This document shows, piece after piece, positions 24,461-34,685 of a stretch of DNA of 64,000 nt; within the stretch, counting starts at the first letter, position 1; each line of letters opens with the position of its first letter. Location of the stretch: assembly GCF_017696205.1 (NCBI RefSeq), contig NZ_JAAORD010000001.1:372001-436000 (forward strand), written 5' to 3'. The notes beneath the pieces are model-generated. The model did not search any database and was not told where the DNA came from. It worked only from the letters and a program-made list of their open reading frames with translations. The DNA is from Prochlorococcus marinus XMU1402. GTDB taxonomy: Bacteria; Cyanobacteriota; Cyanobacteriia; PCC-6307; Cyanobiaceae. The translations under genes and the position numbers were made by a program.

Positions 24461-25623
24461 TTTTTGAAATTACCTTGTAAGTTTATATAAACTTTTTCAA
24501 GTGCATCTATATTTTTAGTAATTGTATATCTCTCAAGCACACGTTTTCTAGCTTTTTCCCCAAGATCTTTTGTAAATGAAGGATGTTCAACAAGAATTGG
24601 GATTATCGTTTTTAATTGTGAAGCCACATTATCAGTTGAAATAACTATTCCTGCCCCATTATCTAAAACTTCACCATCAGCTCCGGCATCTGTGGCTACA
24701 CATGCAGTACCAGTAGACATTGCTTCTAAAAGTGATAATGACAAACCTTCTACTAAGCTTGGTAAGAAAAATACTTCTGCTATTTGCATTATCGCTACCC
24801 TAGTTTCTAAATCTAATTCAGCACCCCACCAAATTAATTTTTCATTAATTAGGTTAGAAAAACTATTTTCAAGTGTTGGCTTCATTGGTCCATCTCCAAC
24901 AATAACTAATTTGCAGTTATTTTTTTTTGTTTGGCGCCAAGAACGTAAAAGTGCCTCGATATTTTTCTCATTGGCAATCCTGCCCATATATAAAAAGATT
25001 CTTTCATTTCCAAGTTTGTTTTTTACCTGATAATATTTTTTATTTTGTTCACAAAAAGGTTTCCAAATATTTTCATCAACACCGTTTGGAATAATTATTT
25101 GTTTTTCTTTAGGTACTCCTAATTTCTCAAGAACATTTTTTTGGGGTTCAGAAAAAATAATTATTTTATCGAATTTTGCAAGAGAAGGAGCATAAAGTTG
25201 ATACGTTAATTGTTGAGTACTCGCAGTTAAATTTCTATTTTTTGCATCAAATGGTGGGTGAAATGTGCCTATAAGTGGAACATTAATTTCATTACAAAGC
25301 TCTGGAAGTCTAAAGTCTAAAGGAGATAAAGTTAGGCTTGCATGTACTATGTCAGGTTTTAATCTTTCCAATGATTGCCTTAGCTCTTTTTCTGCTCTTG
25401 GGGAAGGTATTGTATAAACTTGGGACTTTATTAAATAAGGGAGACTCACATCAGGGTCATTTGCGAGAAATAATGGTTTTGATGAATTCGAACTAGAGGG
25501 ATTGTCAAAATGAATAAAACTAATTTTATGGCCTCTTGCCTTCAATTCCTCAGTAGTAGAATTACCATAGGTCACATTTCCGCAAAAAGGGGATTTTTTA
25601 CCCAACCAGGCAATATGAACCAC
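24457..25623 (-). CDS. dgdA: GT4-family glycosyltransferase, probable digalactosyldiacylglycerol synthase
   Basis: A 388-aa GT-B glycosyltransferase. The N-terminal start VHIAWLGKKSPFCGNVTYG is the kind seen in cyanobacterial DgdA (slr1508-type) proteins, and the C-terminal donor site has LYMGRIANEKN, PSLVEGLSLSLLEAM and the family EX7E pair. DgdA adds galactose to monogalactosyldiacylglycerol in the thylakoid. The assignment to lipid synthesis rests on remembered resemblance; another GT4 function is possible. It converges with proC (4-base overlap of stops). Confidence 0.68.
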   Translation of the reverse strand: MVHIAWLGKKSPFCGNVTYGNSTTEELKARGHKISFIHFDNPSSSNSSKPLFLANDPDVSLPYLIKSQVYTIPSPRAEKELRQSLERLKPDIVHASLTLSPLDFRLPELCNEINVPLIGTFHPPFDAKNRNLTASTQQLTYQLYAPSLAKFDKIIIFSEPQKNVLEKLGVPKEKQIIIPNGVDENIWKPFCEQNKKYYQVKNKLGNERIFLYMGRIANEKNIEALLRSWRQTKKNNCKLVIVGDGPMKPTLENSFSNLINEKLIWWGAELDLETRVAIMQIAEVFFLPSLVEGLSLSLLEAMSTGTACVATDAGADGEVLDNGAGIVISTDNVASQLKTIIPILVEHPSFTKDLGEKARKRVLERYTITKNIDALEKVYINLQGNFKN

Positions 25624-25708
25624 ATTTTTTGAATTAACTATTTATAAAGTTAACAGTCAGAGCTCCCAAGATCATAATTTTAAAATTTATTCATGTTTCA
25701 AGAAAATG

Positions 25709-26494
25709 CTAACTGTATATTTCTCTCAACATTTTTAGTGAAGATAGATCTTTCTCTAGTTGATTTAAGATCCAAGTTTCAATAATAAATAATATTTTAA
25801 GCCAAACTTTTTTAGGGCCCAATAACTCTCCATTAGATTTTATGGGTAATTCGGGGAAAAGAAGTCTCTGTAATAAAGCAACTTCAGATGCATTTATTTT
25901 TAGATTACTTTGAGGATCTTCTATAGATGAAAAACCTTCACTTGGTAAATAATAACAACTCCATTCCCAATTTCCTAAAGGTGGAATAATAGGATTACCC
26001 GTTTTACAACAATGATGAACTGGTAAATTAATGCCCCCAATGGCTAATAGATGGATTAAAGATTGAATACTCATTGAGAGCATTTTAATATCTTCTTCTT
26101 TAGATTCTTCATATAAATAAATCCTATCTAGATGTGCAAGCACGCAAGATAAATAGTTTTGTTGCTTGTCATTATTCCCCACTAATAAAAATGTTAATTC
26201 AGTTATTGCTTGTGCTGCTGCAAGGCATTCAATATTTTTCCCCAGGCCAGAATAGCTTTTTAATATTTTAATTTGACGTACAGATTTAAGATTTCTTTTG
26301 CCAAAAATCTGCAGACTTAAATATGTTAATGGAGTAGCTGCGGCAAGACTACTTTTTGGACGTCTGGCACCAGGTACTGCTAATCGAACAATCCCTTGCT
26401 CATCGGTAAGAATAGTTATTAATCTATCATTCTCGCCTAATGGAGATGCTTTAATACACAGACCTTCTAGTCTGCACTCGCCAGAACCAGACAT
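25709..26494 (-). CDS. recO: DNA repair protein RecO
   Basis: A 261-aa RecO: an N-terminal OB fold (GLCIKASPLGENDRLITILT, then VPGARRPKSSL) and a helical C-terminal part with a Cys/His patch (HHCCKTGNPI). RecO loads RecA on gapped DNA with RecR. The gene directly follows the deoC-like gene (stop and start adjacent), so both share a transcript with hpf upstream. Confidence 0.92.
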   Translation of the reverse strand: MSGSGECRLEGLCIKASPLGENDRLITILTDEQGIVRLAVPGARRPKSSLAAATPLTYLSLQIFGKRNLKSVRQIKILKSYSGLGKNIECLAAAQAITELTFLLVGNNDKQQNYLSCVLAHLDRIYLYEESKEEDIKMLSMSIQSLIHLLAIGGINLPVHHCCKTGNPIIPPLGNWEWSCYYLPSEGFSSIEDPQSNLKINASEVALLQRLLFPELPIKSNGELLGPKKVWLKILFIIETWILNQLEKDLSSLKMLREIYS

Positions 26495-27154
26495 TTAAAT
26501 AACTTTTACTTCTTGAAAAATCTCACAAAAATTAGAAGTTCCTACGCAACTAATTCCATTATCAAGCAAATCAATAACTTGTGTCAGTTTTTTTATACCA
26601 CCTACAACTTTGATTTGATTTTGGGAGCCTGTTATTTTTAGTATTTCGACTACATCATTAGATGTTATTGGAGGCCCAAACCCGTCTCCGAATTGAAAAT
26701 TTTTTATTCCTAATTCCAAAGATATTTCTATCGCATTGTACAAAACTTCTTTTTGTAGTTTTGATTTATTTATGATTATTGAAACTGGTAATCCAGATAA
26801 CTTAACTTGCTCTATTTCAGCAGCGAAAGTTTCTAAATTTCTTTTGGATAAATTGATAAAATGTGGGCTATATTCAATTCCATTTGCACCATTATCTTTT
26901 GCAAAATAAACTAATTTTTCAATAAACGAAACTGGTAAATCTGCTAAAGGGTAAGAAATGAGAACGTTTATATTTGAGCTGTAATTACTCAAACGATTTT
27001 TAATATCAACTAAATAATTCAGTGAAGTTGAAATATTCTTAATATTATATTTTTTGATTAAATCGCAATTCGCACAGAAATCTTCCCAAGTTAGATAGGG
27101 GTTAATAATAATTGCGTGAATTTTCTCGTTTAATTCATATTCAATATTGGGCAT
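26495..27154 (-). CDS. deoC: Deoxyribose-phosphate aldolase-like protein
   Basis: A 219-aa class I aldolase with a TIM barrel. The Schiff-base lysine is expected in IKVVGGIK near residue 185; an earlier barrel strand with lysine (SIIINKSKL) and NFQFGDGFG are also seen. DeoC splits deoxyribose-5-phosphate to glyceraldehyde-3-phosphate and acetaldehyde. It is somewhat divergent from enterobacterial DeoC, so substrate is not certain. It sits between hpf and recO on the same strand. Confidence 0.78.
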   Translation of the reverse strand: MPNIEYELNEKIHAIIINPYLTWEDFCANCDLIKKYNIKNISTSLNYLVDIKNRLSNYSSNINVLISYPLADLPVSFIEKLVYFAKDNGANGIEYSPHFINLSKRNLETFAAEIEQVKLSGLPVSIIINKSKLQKEVLYNAIEISLELGIKNFQFGDGFGPPITSNDVVEILKITGSQNQIKVVGGIKKLTQVIDLLDNGISCVGTSNFCEIFQEVKVI

Positions 27155-27161
27155 TTAAAAG

Positions 27162-27746
27162 TTATTTAGATTGAATCAGTCCATAACCTCCATGATTCCT
27201 TTTATATATGACTTGAAGTTCATTATTTCTCTTATTTCGAAAAACATAAAAATCATGATCAATTAGATCTAATTGTTTTCTTGCTTCGTCTGATGAAATT
27301 GGATTCATTTCAAAGTATTTATTTTTTATAGATGGCTCAGGCAGACTTGCTTCAGTTCCTTCTTTAAAAAAAGCTTTATCTAAAAAATTTGATTCCACAG
27401 TTTCAATTGGTAAAGAATCTTTATTTTTAAATTGTTTATTATGGGTTGTTTTATTGTTTCTTTCTTTGTATTTGCGTAATTTTCTACAAAGTTTATTTGA
27501 AACTAAATCAATGCTTGAGTATAGATTTTCAGTTTTTTCTTCAGCTCTAATTACGGTACCATTTGCAAAAATAGTAACTTCTGCAGTTTGGAACGAGACT
27601 CTTGGATTCTTTTCAATTGAAAGGTGTATGTCAGCTTCTTTAACGATATCCTTATAGTGATGTGTTGCTTTTTCTATCTTTGCCTCAGTATATTCTTTTA
27701 ATGCTCCAGTGAGCTCAAGATTCTTTCCATGAATTAAAATTTTCAT
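27162..27746 (-). CDS. hpf: Long-form ribosome hibernation promoting factor (LrtA)
   Basis: A 194-aa protein with an N-terminal S30AE domain (MKILIHGKNLELTGALKEYTEAKIEKA) and a C-terminal dimerisation domain (PISSDEARKQLDLIDHDFYVFRN). Long HPF drives 100S ribosome dimer formation in dark or starved cells; the cyanobacterial version is known as light-repressed LrtA. It heads a minus-strand group with deoC and recO and is divergent from lipB. Confidence 0.93.
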   Translation of the reverse strand: MKILIHGKNLELTGALKEYTEAKIEKATHHYKDIVKEADIHLSIEKNPRVSFQTAEVTIFANGTVIRAEEKTENLYSSIDLVSNKLCRKLRKYKERNNKTTHNKQFKNKDSLPIETVESNFLDKAFFKEGTEASLPEPSIKNKYFEMNPISSDEARKQLDLIDHDFYVFRNKRNNELQVIYKRNHGGYGLIQSK

Positions 27747-27790
27747 AACAAATCTAAAAATATTTACTTACTTTCTAAATCTACTTAAAT

Positions 27791-28441
27791 ATGGATAATA
27801 GAACAGCAATAATTAAACAACCTGATAATATTTCTTCTTTTAACGATGTTTATAAATTACAAAAAGAATATCAGGAGGCATTGATTTTAGACAATTCTAA
27901 CCCTGATTTTATTTGGATAGGGGAGCATCAACTCTGTTATACATTGGGGAGAGGATCTAATTACGATAATTTACTATTTTCTCTAAATGATACTAAATAT
28001 GATGTTTTTAAGATTGATAGAGGTGGTGAGGTAACTTGTCATATGCCAGGACAATTAGTAACGTATTTGGTTTTAGATTTGAAAAATTTTAATAAAGATT
28101 TAAATTGGTACTTAAGAAAAATTGAAGAAATTATAATAAAAATCCTTGGAGCTTTTAATATAGATTGTCATTCCAGAAAAGGGTTTACCGGTGTTTGGAT
28201 AGGAAATAAGAAAATCGCATCAATTGGAATTGGGTGTAAAAGATGGATTACGATAAATGGATTTTCAATCAATATTGACTGCGAATTAGAAAACTTTAAT
28301 AAGATTGTTCCTTGCGGAATAGAAAATTGTCTTATGGCAAATATGATTGATTACAACAAAAATTTAAATATTCAAGAAGTCAAGAGAATTGTTAAAAAAA
28401 CCATCGAGGAAGAATTTAATTTTGATTTTATATCAAAATAG
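27791..28441 (+). CDS. lipB: Octanoyl-[acyl-carrier-protein] transferase
   Basis: A 216-aa LipB that moves octanoyl from ACP to lipoyl domains. Visible motifs are [48 protein letters not shown] with the catalytic Lys, and PCGI near the end with the conserved Cys. Its product is needed by the pyruvate dehydrogenase E2 encoded 3 kb downstream. Confidence 0.95.
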   Translation: MDNRTAIIKQPDNISSFNDVYKLQKEYQEALILDNSNPDFIWIGEHQLCYTLGRGSNYDNLLFSLNDTKYDVFKIDRGGEVTCHMPGQLVTYLVLDLKNFNKDLNWYLRKIEEIIIKILGAFNIDCHSRKGFTGVWIGNKKIASIGIGCKRWITINGFSINIDCELENFNKIVPCGIENCLMANMIDYNKNLNIQEVKRIVKKTIEEEFNFDFISK

Positions 28442-28468
28442 AAATTAAAATTTCAAAATCAATTTAAT

Positions 28469-30412
28469 ATGGGTGATCTAGCGTATTGGCCTGCAGCTAA
28501 ACCTCTTTCTAAAAAAGATACATTTGCCAAAAATAGAGATTTTATTAAGAACCTTGATCATATAGATCAAATTTGGGAAAAATTAAAATTTAAATGTCGT
28601 GATACTTTAGCTGTTTGCGATTTAAGAGGGAAATACAAAGAAAAATTTTCTTATTCTGAGCTGGCTGATTTAATAACAAAAGTCTCTTTTTCTTTCGAAA
28701 ATTATGGTTTAAAAAAGGGGGATGTAGTTACTGTAATATCTGAAAATTCTCCAAGATGGCTAGCAGTAGATCAAGGCTTAATGCGTTTAGGAGCTATAAA
28801 TGCAGTGAGAGGTATTAATTCTCCTTCAGTAGAATTAGACTATATTATTGGGCACTCTAATTCAGTAGGACTAATAGTTCAATCTAAGGAAATTTGGCTA
28901 AAGTTAAACAACAAAGAAGAATTAAAAAAAAGACTGAAATTTATAATCAATTTAGAAGATGAACAATTTGAAAGTTTAATAAGTTGGAGTACATTCATAA
29001 GTTCAGTAAAAAAAGAAAATTCACAAAATAATAATCTTGAAAAATTTAATCCAGAAATTGATGACGTCGCTACTATTCTTTACACTTCTGGGACGACCGG
29101 AAAACCTAAAGGTGTACCTTTGACTCATGCAAATTTTTTACATCAAATAATCAATTTAGCCTACATCGCTGATCCAGAACCAGGGACCTCTGTATTAAGC
29201 GTTTTGCCTATCTGGCATTCTTATGAGAGAAGTGCTGAATACTTCTTTTTTTCATGCGGTTGTTCTCAATACTATACAATTCCAAAATTTCTTAAAGATG
29301 ATATTACACAAATAAAACCTGTTGTCATGGCTACTGTACCGAGACTATGGGAAGCAATACATGATGGTTTTTTTCAGGCTTTGAAAAAAATGCCTTCCAA
29401 AAAGCAAAAACTTATTAAGTTTTTGATAAGTAATAGTTCGGTTTTCAAAAGAAGTCTTAGAAAGATAAGAAATATAGATATAAATCAAATAACTTTTAAA
29501 TCAAAAATCCCCTTAATGGGTTCTGTTATTAGCCGATATCCTTTACATAAATTGTCTACTATTTTTTTATGGCCGAATATTCTTAGACAACTATGCGGAG
29601 AAAAACTGAAATTTCCCATTAATGGTGGAGGTGCATTGCCAGAACATGTAGATCTTTTTTTTGAATCTTTAGGTGTAGATGTTTTGGTGGGATATGGACT
29701 CACAGAAACTAGTCCAGTATTAACTTGTAGGAGAAGAGAATTAAATGTTAGAGGATCATCTGGGCAGCCTCTTTCATTTACTGAAATCAAAATAGTGAAT
29801 GATGATAAAAAAAAGATTCTGAAGTTCAGAGAAGTCGGGAAAATTCTTGTTAGGGGGCCGCAAGTAATGAAAGGTTATCTTAATAATGAAATAGCTACAA
29901 ATGATGTTTTATCCAAGGATGGTTGGTTTGATACTGGTGATTTAGGTTTTCTAATACCAAATGGTTCTCTCTTTATAACAGGAAGAGCCAAGGATACAAT
30001 AGTGCTATCAAGTGGTGAAAATATAGAACCCAATCCGTTAGAGACTGAAATTCTTAGTTCTGAATTTATTAATCAGATTCAATTAGTAGGACAAGATAAG
30101 AAATGTTTAACAGCCCTTGTAGTTCCTAATGTCGAATTGGTTAAAAGCAAGTTTTTGGAAGAAGACCTTTCAAAATTAAACCTTAATGAGAAAATTGGTA
30201 CATTTTTCAAATCACAAATTAATAATTTGCTTAAAAGTCGATTAGGAGCAAGATCAGAAGAACAAATATTAGATTGTTATTTTGTTGATGCTTTTACTCT
30301 AGAAAATGGGTTATTAACACAAACTCTTAAACAAAAAAGAAAAGAAATAGAAAAAAAGTATTCATTACAAATAGAAAATATGTATGAAAACAAATTTAGT
30401 AAGAAAATTTGA
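28469..30412 (+). CDS. fadD: Long-chain acyl-CoA/acyl-ACP synthetase (AMP-forming)
   Basis: A 647-aa ANL-family enzyme. The AMP-binding P-loop YTSGTTGKPKGVPLTH is near residue 205; VGYGLTETSPVL and GWFDTGDLGFL follow; the C-terminal hinge is TGRAKDTIVLSSGENIEPNPLE. Cyanobacterial versions (Aas) activate and recycle free fatty acids with ATP. There is no signal peptide; membrane association is probable. The symbol covers fadD/aas; acyl-ACP activity cannot be told from this sequence. Confidence 0.9.
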   Translation: MGDLAYWPAAKPLSKKDTFAKNRDFIKNLDHIDQIWEKLKFKCRDTLAVCDLRGKYKEKFSYSELADLITKVSFSFENYGLKKGDVVTVISENSPRWLAVDQGLMRLGAINAVRGINSPSVELDYIIGHSNSVGLIVQSKEIWLKLNNKEELKKRLKFIINLEDEQFESLISWSTFISSVKKENSQNNNLEKFNPEIDDVATILYTSGTTGKPKGVPLTHANFLHQIINLAYIADPEPGTSVLSVLPIWHSYERSAEYFFFSCGCSQYYTIPKFLKDDITQIKPVVMATVPRLWEAIHDGFFQALKKMPSKKQKLIKFLISNSSVFKRSLRKIRNIDINQITFKSKIPLMGSVISRYPLHKLSTIFLWPNILRQLCGEKLKFPINGGGALPEHVDLFFESLGVDVLVGYGLTETSPVLTCRRRELNVRGSSGQPLSFTEIKIVNDDKKKILKFREVGKILVRGPQVMKGYLNNEIATNDVLSKDGWFDTGDLGFLIPNGSLFITGRAKDTIVLSSGENIEPNPLETEILSSEFINQIQLVGQDKKCLTALVVPNVELVKSKFLEEDLSKLNLNEKIGTFFKSQINNLLKSRLGARSEEQILDCYFVDAFTLENGLLTQTLKQKRKEIEKKYSLQIENMYENKFSKKI

Positions 30413-30450
30413 TTTGTTCTATCTATATTAAAAAGGTAATTTAATTTTTT

Positions 30451-30894
30451 ATGGAAACAAAAAACTCAATATCTATAAAGCGCTCAATAGCTATTAAAGC
30501 TGTAGTTACACCAACTTGGAAGGAAGATGCTGAAAAAGAATTAAGTAAAGCAATTTCAAACATTGATCAGCAATTATCGCAACTGGAGCAAGAGGGGCAG
30601 CAAATAGTAAATAATATTAGATCCCAATCGGTTAATCCCCTAGATCCAAGGGTTCAAGAACAGGTTAGTCAGGTGCAACAACAAGTCGCAGCAAAACGAA
30701 ATGAAATTGAAGAACAAAAAAGAAATCTTCTTCAACAACAGAGTCAAGTTCGCGAATTAAAAATGGACGAAATTGTTGATCAAGGGCAAGTGGATAGTTT
30801 CTGTGATGTCACTGTGGGAGACAATCTTATCGAAAAAATGCAAGTATCGATTACGGTTAAGGATGGAGTTATTCAATCTATAGATAATAATTAA
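30451..30894 (+). CDS. YlqD-like coiled-coil protein
   Basis: A 147-aa protein with a long Gln/Glu-rich coiled coil (about 30-105) between a short beta N-terminus (SIKRSIAIKAVVTP) and a C-terminal beta segment (VGDNLIEKMQVSITVKDGVI). This layout matches the YlqD family, conserved in cyanobacteria and Bacillus, function unknown. A long hairpin directly after the stop probably terminates transcription. Confidence 0.7.
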   Translation: METKNSISIKRSIAIKAVVTPTWKEDAEKELSKAISNIDQQLSQLEQEGQQIVNNIRSQSVNPLDPRVQEQVSQVQQQVAAKRNEIEEQKRNLLQQQSQVRELKMDEIVDQGQVDSFCDVTVGDNLIEKMQVSITVKDGVIQSIDNN

Positions 30895-30897
30895 AGA

Positions 30898-30935
30898 GAA
30901 GATTTAGTATTTTTGATAAATATGAGTAAATCTTC
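30898..30935 (+). terminator. Long hairpin after the YlqD-like gene
   Basis: GAAGATTTA and TAAATCTTC form a perfect 9-bp outer stem, with an inner TATTT/AAATA stem, starting four bases after the stop codon. The following sequence is only moderately T-rich, so this is a probable rather than canonical terminator. Confidence 0.42.
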
Positions 30936-31018
30936 ATTTAGAAAAAGTTTTAAATTCTAATGGATCTAAATTATTACTTTCTTAAGTTTTAAGAGTTCCC
31001 ACTGTGAACATGATTTCG

Positions 31019-31024
31019 TATAAT
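31019..31024 (+). promoter_or_regulatory. Candidate -10 element upstream of pdhC
   Basis: A consensus TATAAT hexamer lies 90 bases before the pdhC ATG, in a 219-base spacer after a likely terminator. No clear -35 element is seen at 17 bases. The assignment rests on the hexamer and position only. Confidence 0.35.
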
Positions 31025-31113
31025 TAAAACAAGAGTTTAAAGGGTTCTTAACCATAAAAACTTTAGGAAGTTTGGTAGAAATCCCTTGAAACTTATGCAA
31101 TAACAATTTTCTT

Positions 31114-32481
31114 ATGTCTCACGAAATATTCATGCCTGCCTTGAGTTCTACTATGACGGAGGGCAAGATTGTGGAATGGTTGAAAAATCCAGGAGATAAA
31201 GTTGAAAGAGGTGAATCTGTCTTGGTTGTTGAATCTGACAAGGCAGATATGGATGTTGAATCTTTTCAAGATGGATATCTTGCGGCTGTTTTAATGCCTG
31301 CTGGCAGCACTGCACCAGTAGGAGAGACTATCGGTCTTATTGTAGAAAATGAGGATGAGATAGCTTCTGTTCAAGAACAAAATAAAGGAAATCAACCCGA
31401 AGTTTCTAGTTCGGATCAACTTGAATTGGTAAGCCATAAAACAGAAGAAAAACCTGTGGTTCAAAGTGAAATTGTTGAAAAACAAGAAAAAGAAGTCGTA
31501 TTAATGAGTGAAAAGGCAGCCCCATCTTTAAATAGTGATCAAATAAATGCTGCTACTAGTAATGTTTCTTCGAGGGTGATTGCATCTCCAAGAGCTAAAA
31601 AACTTGCTTCTCAAATGGGTGTTGATTTAGCAAAAGTTCATGGATCCGGACCTCACGGAAGGATTCAAGCCGATGATATTTTAAAAGCTAATGGCCAACC
31701 AGTCTCTATACCATGGATAGGTGAAGGTGGTTCTCCTTCAAGTATACCTGGTGCAAATTTGGGAGTTGAAATGAAACCAGAAACTTCAGGAAATAGTTTT
31801 GGTAATCCCGGAGAAACAGTTCAATTTAATACTCTACAAAAAGCGGTAAATAAAAATATGGAATCTAGTTTAGATGTGCCATGTTTTAGGGTGGGTTATT
31901 CCATTAACACAGATAAATTAGATAATTTCTACAAAAAAGTTAAACAGAACGGAGTTACTATGACTGCTTTACTAGTAAAGGCAGTTGCAAAGACACTAAA
32001 GAAACATCCTCAAGTTAACTCAAGTTTTTCAGAGAATGGAATTTCTTATCCAGAAAATATAAATATTGCTGTTGCTGTTGCTATGGAAGATGGTGGACTA
32101 ATAACTCCAGTTTTAAAAGAACCATGCAATACTGATTTATTTGAATTGTCTAGGGAATGGAAAGATCTCGTAAAAAGATCAAGATCAAAACAATTAGAAC
32201 CTGATGAATACTCAACGGGAACCTTCACTTTATCTAACCTTGGGATGTTTGGAGTTGATAGATTTGACGCAATTCTTCCTCCAGGTACCGGTGCTATTTT
32301 AGCCATAGCATCATCGAAACCAACCGTTGTTGCTAATAGTGATGGTTCAATATCTGTTAAAAAAATAATGCAAGTAAATCTAACAGCTGATCATAGAGTG
32401 ATCTATGGAGCTGATGGAGCTTCATTCTTAAAAGACTTGGCTTCCCTAATTGAAGATAAGCCAGAGACTCTTGTCTCCTAA
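31114..32481 (+). CDS. pdhC: Pyruvate dehydrogenase E2, dihydrolipoamide acetyltransferase
   Basis: A 455-aa E2. The lipoyl domain (1-80) has the lipoyl lysine in ESDKADMDVES; a variable linker follows; the peripheral-subunit-binding domain is near 150-190 (SPRAKKLASQMGVDLAKVHGSG); the catalytic domain ends with ADHRVIYGADGASFL. It transfers acetyl to CoA in the pyruvate dehydrogenase complex. A 230-base leader with a TATAAT precedes it. queA begins six bases after the stop. Confidence 0.95.
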   Translation: MSHEIFMPALSSTMTEGKIVEWLKNPGDKVERGESVLVVESDKADMDVESFQDGYLAAVLMPAGSTAPVGETIGLIVENEDEIASVQEQNKGNQPEVSSSDQLELVSHKTEEKPVVQSEIVEKQEKEVVLMSEKAAPSLNSDQINAATSNVSSRVIASPRAKKLASQMGVDLAKVHGSGPHGRIQADDILKANGQPVSIPWIGEGGSPSSIPGANLGVEMKPETSGNSFGNPGETVQFNTLQKAVNKNMESSLDVPCFRVGYSINTDKLDNFYKKVKQNGVTMTALLVKAVAKTLKKHPQVNSSFSENGISYPENINIAVAVAMEDGGLITPVLKEPCNTDLFELSREWKDLVKRSRSKQLEPDEYSTGTFTLSNLGMFGVDRFDAILPPGTGAILAIASSKPTVVANSDGSISVKKIMQVNLTADHRVIYGADGASFLKDLASLIEDKPETLVS

Positions 32482-32487
32482 ATTTAA

Positions 32488-33612
32488 TTGATTTCTCAAA
32501 TTAATAATGAAGAAAGAGATTATAAGCTTGAAGCTTATGATTATTTACTTGATCCTTCATTAATTGCTAGTAAACCTTCTGCAATTAGGCATGAATCAAG
32601 ATTGATGATAGTTAGAAATAGTTTTTTAGAAGAAGACTGTTTAACTAATAAATTTACCAAGAATCTTTTAGATGAATTTAGAGAAGGGGATCTTGTAATT
32701 GTAAATAATACTAAAGTTATGAAAGCTAGGTTAAAGGTTGAATTAGAAAATAAGACATTAGTAGAATTATTAGTTTTAGAAAGATCCCATGAATGTATTT
32801 GGTTATGTTTGGCAAAGCCAGCAAAAAAGTTAAAAATAAATAGAAAATTAAAATTAAAATCTCTATTAGCACAAGATATTAATTTGATTGTTGATGGAGT
32901 TGATGAAGAAACTGGAGGGAGATTTATTAAATTTCCGGAAAATATAACTTGTCTCAATTCAATGAATGAACTTCTTGATAAATACGGGGAAATCCCTCTT
33001 CCTCCTTATATAAAAAATTCCGAAGAAGAATCTTTTCATGAGAAAAGTTACCAAACTGAGTATGCAACAAATCCGGGGGCAGTTGCTGCACCAACAGCTG
33101 GTTTACACTTAAGCAAAAGTCTTATTTCCAATCTAAAAAAAAAAGGCGTAATAATCTTACCGATAACTTTGCACGTGGGTTATGGAACATTCAAACCAAT
33201 TGATCAAGAAGATTTAAGTAACTTAAAACTTCACAAAGAATGGGTAAGTGTTAATAAGGAAGTAGTGGAGGAAATAAAAAGAATAAAGAAAACAGATAGA
33301 AAAATAATTGCTATTGGTACAACTAGCGTAAGAGCTCTTGAAAGTTGTTATTCTCAGGAAATTAATGACTTTATTCCCATAGCTAAATACGTAGATTTAG
33401 TAATTAAGCCAGGTTATAAATTTAAGGTAGTTGATGGATTATTAACTAATTTTCATCTCCCTAAAAGTTCATTATTACTTTTAGTAAGTGCAATGATTGG
33501 TAGAGAAAGATTATTAGATCTATATAAAAAAGCCATAAAAGAAAAATTTAGATTCTTCTCTTATGGCGATGCGATGTATATTTCACCAGATTCACTACTG
33601 GAGAAAAAATAG
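32488..33612 (+). CDS. queA: S-adenosylmethionine:tRNA ribosyltransferase-isomerase
   Basis: A 374-aa QueA that converts preQ1-tRNA to epoxyqueuosine-tRNA. Family segments seen: DYLLDPSLIASKP, VNNTKVMKARL, ATNPGAVAAPTAGLH, LHVGYGTFKP and VDGLLTNFHLPKSSLL. A TTG start at 32488 is used. Coupled closely behind pdhC and converging with cysK (two bases between the stops). Confidence 0.95.
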   Translation: MISQINNEERDYKLEAYDYLLDPSLIASKPSAIRHESRLMIVRNSFLEEDCLTNKFTKNLLDEFREGDLVIVNNTKVMKARLKVELENKTLVELLVLERSHECIWLCLAKPAKKLKINRKLKLKSLLAQDINLIVDGVDEETGGRFIKFPENITCLNSMNELLDKYGEIPLPPYIKNSEEESFHEKSYQTEYATNPGAVAAPTAGLHLSKSLISNLKKKGVIILPITLHVGYGTFKPIDQEDLSNLKLHKEWVSVNKEVVEEIKRIKKTDRKIIAIGTTSVRALESCYSQEINDFIPIAKYVDLVIKPGYKFKVVDGLLTNFHLPKSSLLLLVSAMIGRERLLDLYKKAIKEKFRFFSYGDAMYISPDSLLEKK

Positions 33613-33614
33613 AT

Positions 33615-34601
33615 TTAGGCTTTGACTGGTTCTTGAATGATTCCGCTTGGAACTTCAGTAAACATAATTGATGATAAATACCTCTCTGCTAAATCAGGTA
33701 GAACAACTACAATTGTCTTCCCAGCATATTCATCTTGTTCAGCTAATCTAACAGCAGCAGCAGCGGCAGCCCCACAAGATATTCCTACTAATAGACCTTC
33801 CTCTTTAGCTAACCTAAGAGCCATCTCAATTGATTCGTCATTTGTTACTTGTTCGACCTTATCAACAATTGATAAGTCAAGGTTCTTAGGAATAAATCCT
33901 GCTCCAATTCCTTGGATTTTATGTGGTCCGGATTTAACCTCTTCTCCATTCATTGTCTGTGTAATAACAGGACTGTGTGATGGTTCTACAGCTACAGAAG
34001 TAATATTCTTGCCTTTCTCTTGCTTAATGTATCTTGAAACTCCTGTAATTGTGCCGCCAGTTCCAACTCCTGCAACTAGGACATCAATTTCACCATCGCA
34101 ATCATCCCAGATTTCTGGTCCAGTAGTTTTGAAATGAATTTCAGGGTTTGCTGGATTATCAAATTGACCTGGCATGAAATATTGAGAAGGATTACTTTCT
34201 GCAATTTCTTTAGCCTTAGCTATTGCTCCAGGCATACCTTTAGATGCCTCTGTTAAAACAATTTCAGCCCCCAACACTGCCATAACCCTTCTTCTTTCAA
34301 TTGACATGGATTCTGGCATTGTAAGGATCAGTTTATAACCTCTTGCTGAAGCAGTAAAAGCTAAAGCAATTCCTGTATTTCCAGAAGTTGGCTCAACAAT
34401 AGTTTTGTCTTTTGTAAGTTTCCCACTTTTCTCGGCATCCCAGATCATGTTTGCGCCGATCCTACATTTGACACTATAAGCAGGGTTTCTACCTTCAATT
34501 TTTGCAAGTACTGTAGCTTTCGCGTTTTTAGTAACTGATTTTAATTTTACTAATGGAGTGTTTCCAATAGCAAAACTATTGTCCTCATAAATTTTTGCCA
34601 T
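33615..34601 (-). CDS. cysK: Cysteine synthase (O-acetylserine sulfhydrylase)
   Basis: A 328-aa fold-type II PLP enzyme. The PLP lysine is in [12 protein letters not shown], the phosphate loop is [11 protein letters not shown], and [14 protein letters not shown] and [12 protein letters not shown] follow. It makes cysteine from O-acetylserine and sulfide. The next two upstream genes on the same strand encode cystathionine-type enzymes, so the block looks like a cysteine/methionine unit. Confidence 0.95.
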   Translation of the reverse strand: MAKIYEDNSFAIGNTPLVKLKSVTKNAKATVLAKIEGRNPAYSVKCRIGANMIWDAEKSGKLTKDKTIVEPTSGNTGIALAFTASARGYKLILTMPESMSIERRRVMAVLGAEIVLTEASKGMPGAIAKAKEIAESNPSQYFMPGQFDNPANPEIHFKTTGPEIWDDCDGEIDVLVAGVGTGGTITGVSRYIKQEKGKNITSVAVEPSHSPVITQTMNGEEVKSGPHKIQGIGAGFIPKNLDLSIVDKVEQVTNDESIEMALRLAKEEGLLVGISCGAAAAAAVRLAEQDEYAGKTIVVVLPDLAERYLSSIMFTEVPSGIIQEPVKA

Positions 34602-34685
34602 TTATATATTGAGAAAATATATATTAATACTAACTATTATTCAGAAAAAGAGTATATAAGTTTCTATTCGGTAAATACTAGGAAT

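Noticed and set aside
32541-32957. 138-aa minus-strand frame
   Set aside because: Antisense to queA with low-complexity Asn/Phe/Ser-rich translation; a shadow of AT-rich coding sequence.
33637-34137. 166-aa plus-strand frame
   Set aside because: It is antisense to cysK, whose motifs and full length are unambiguous.
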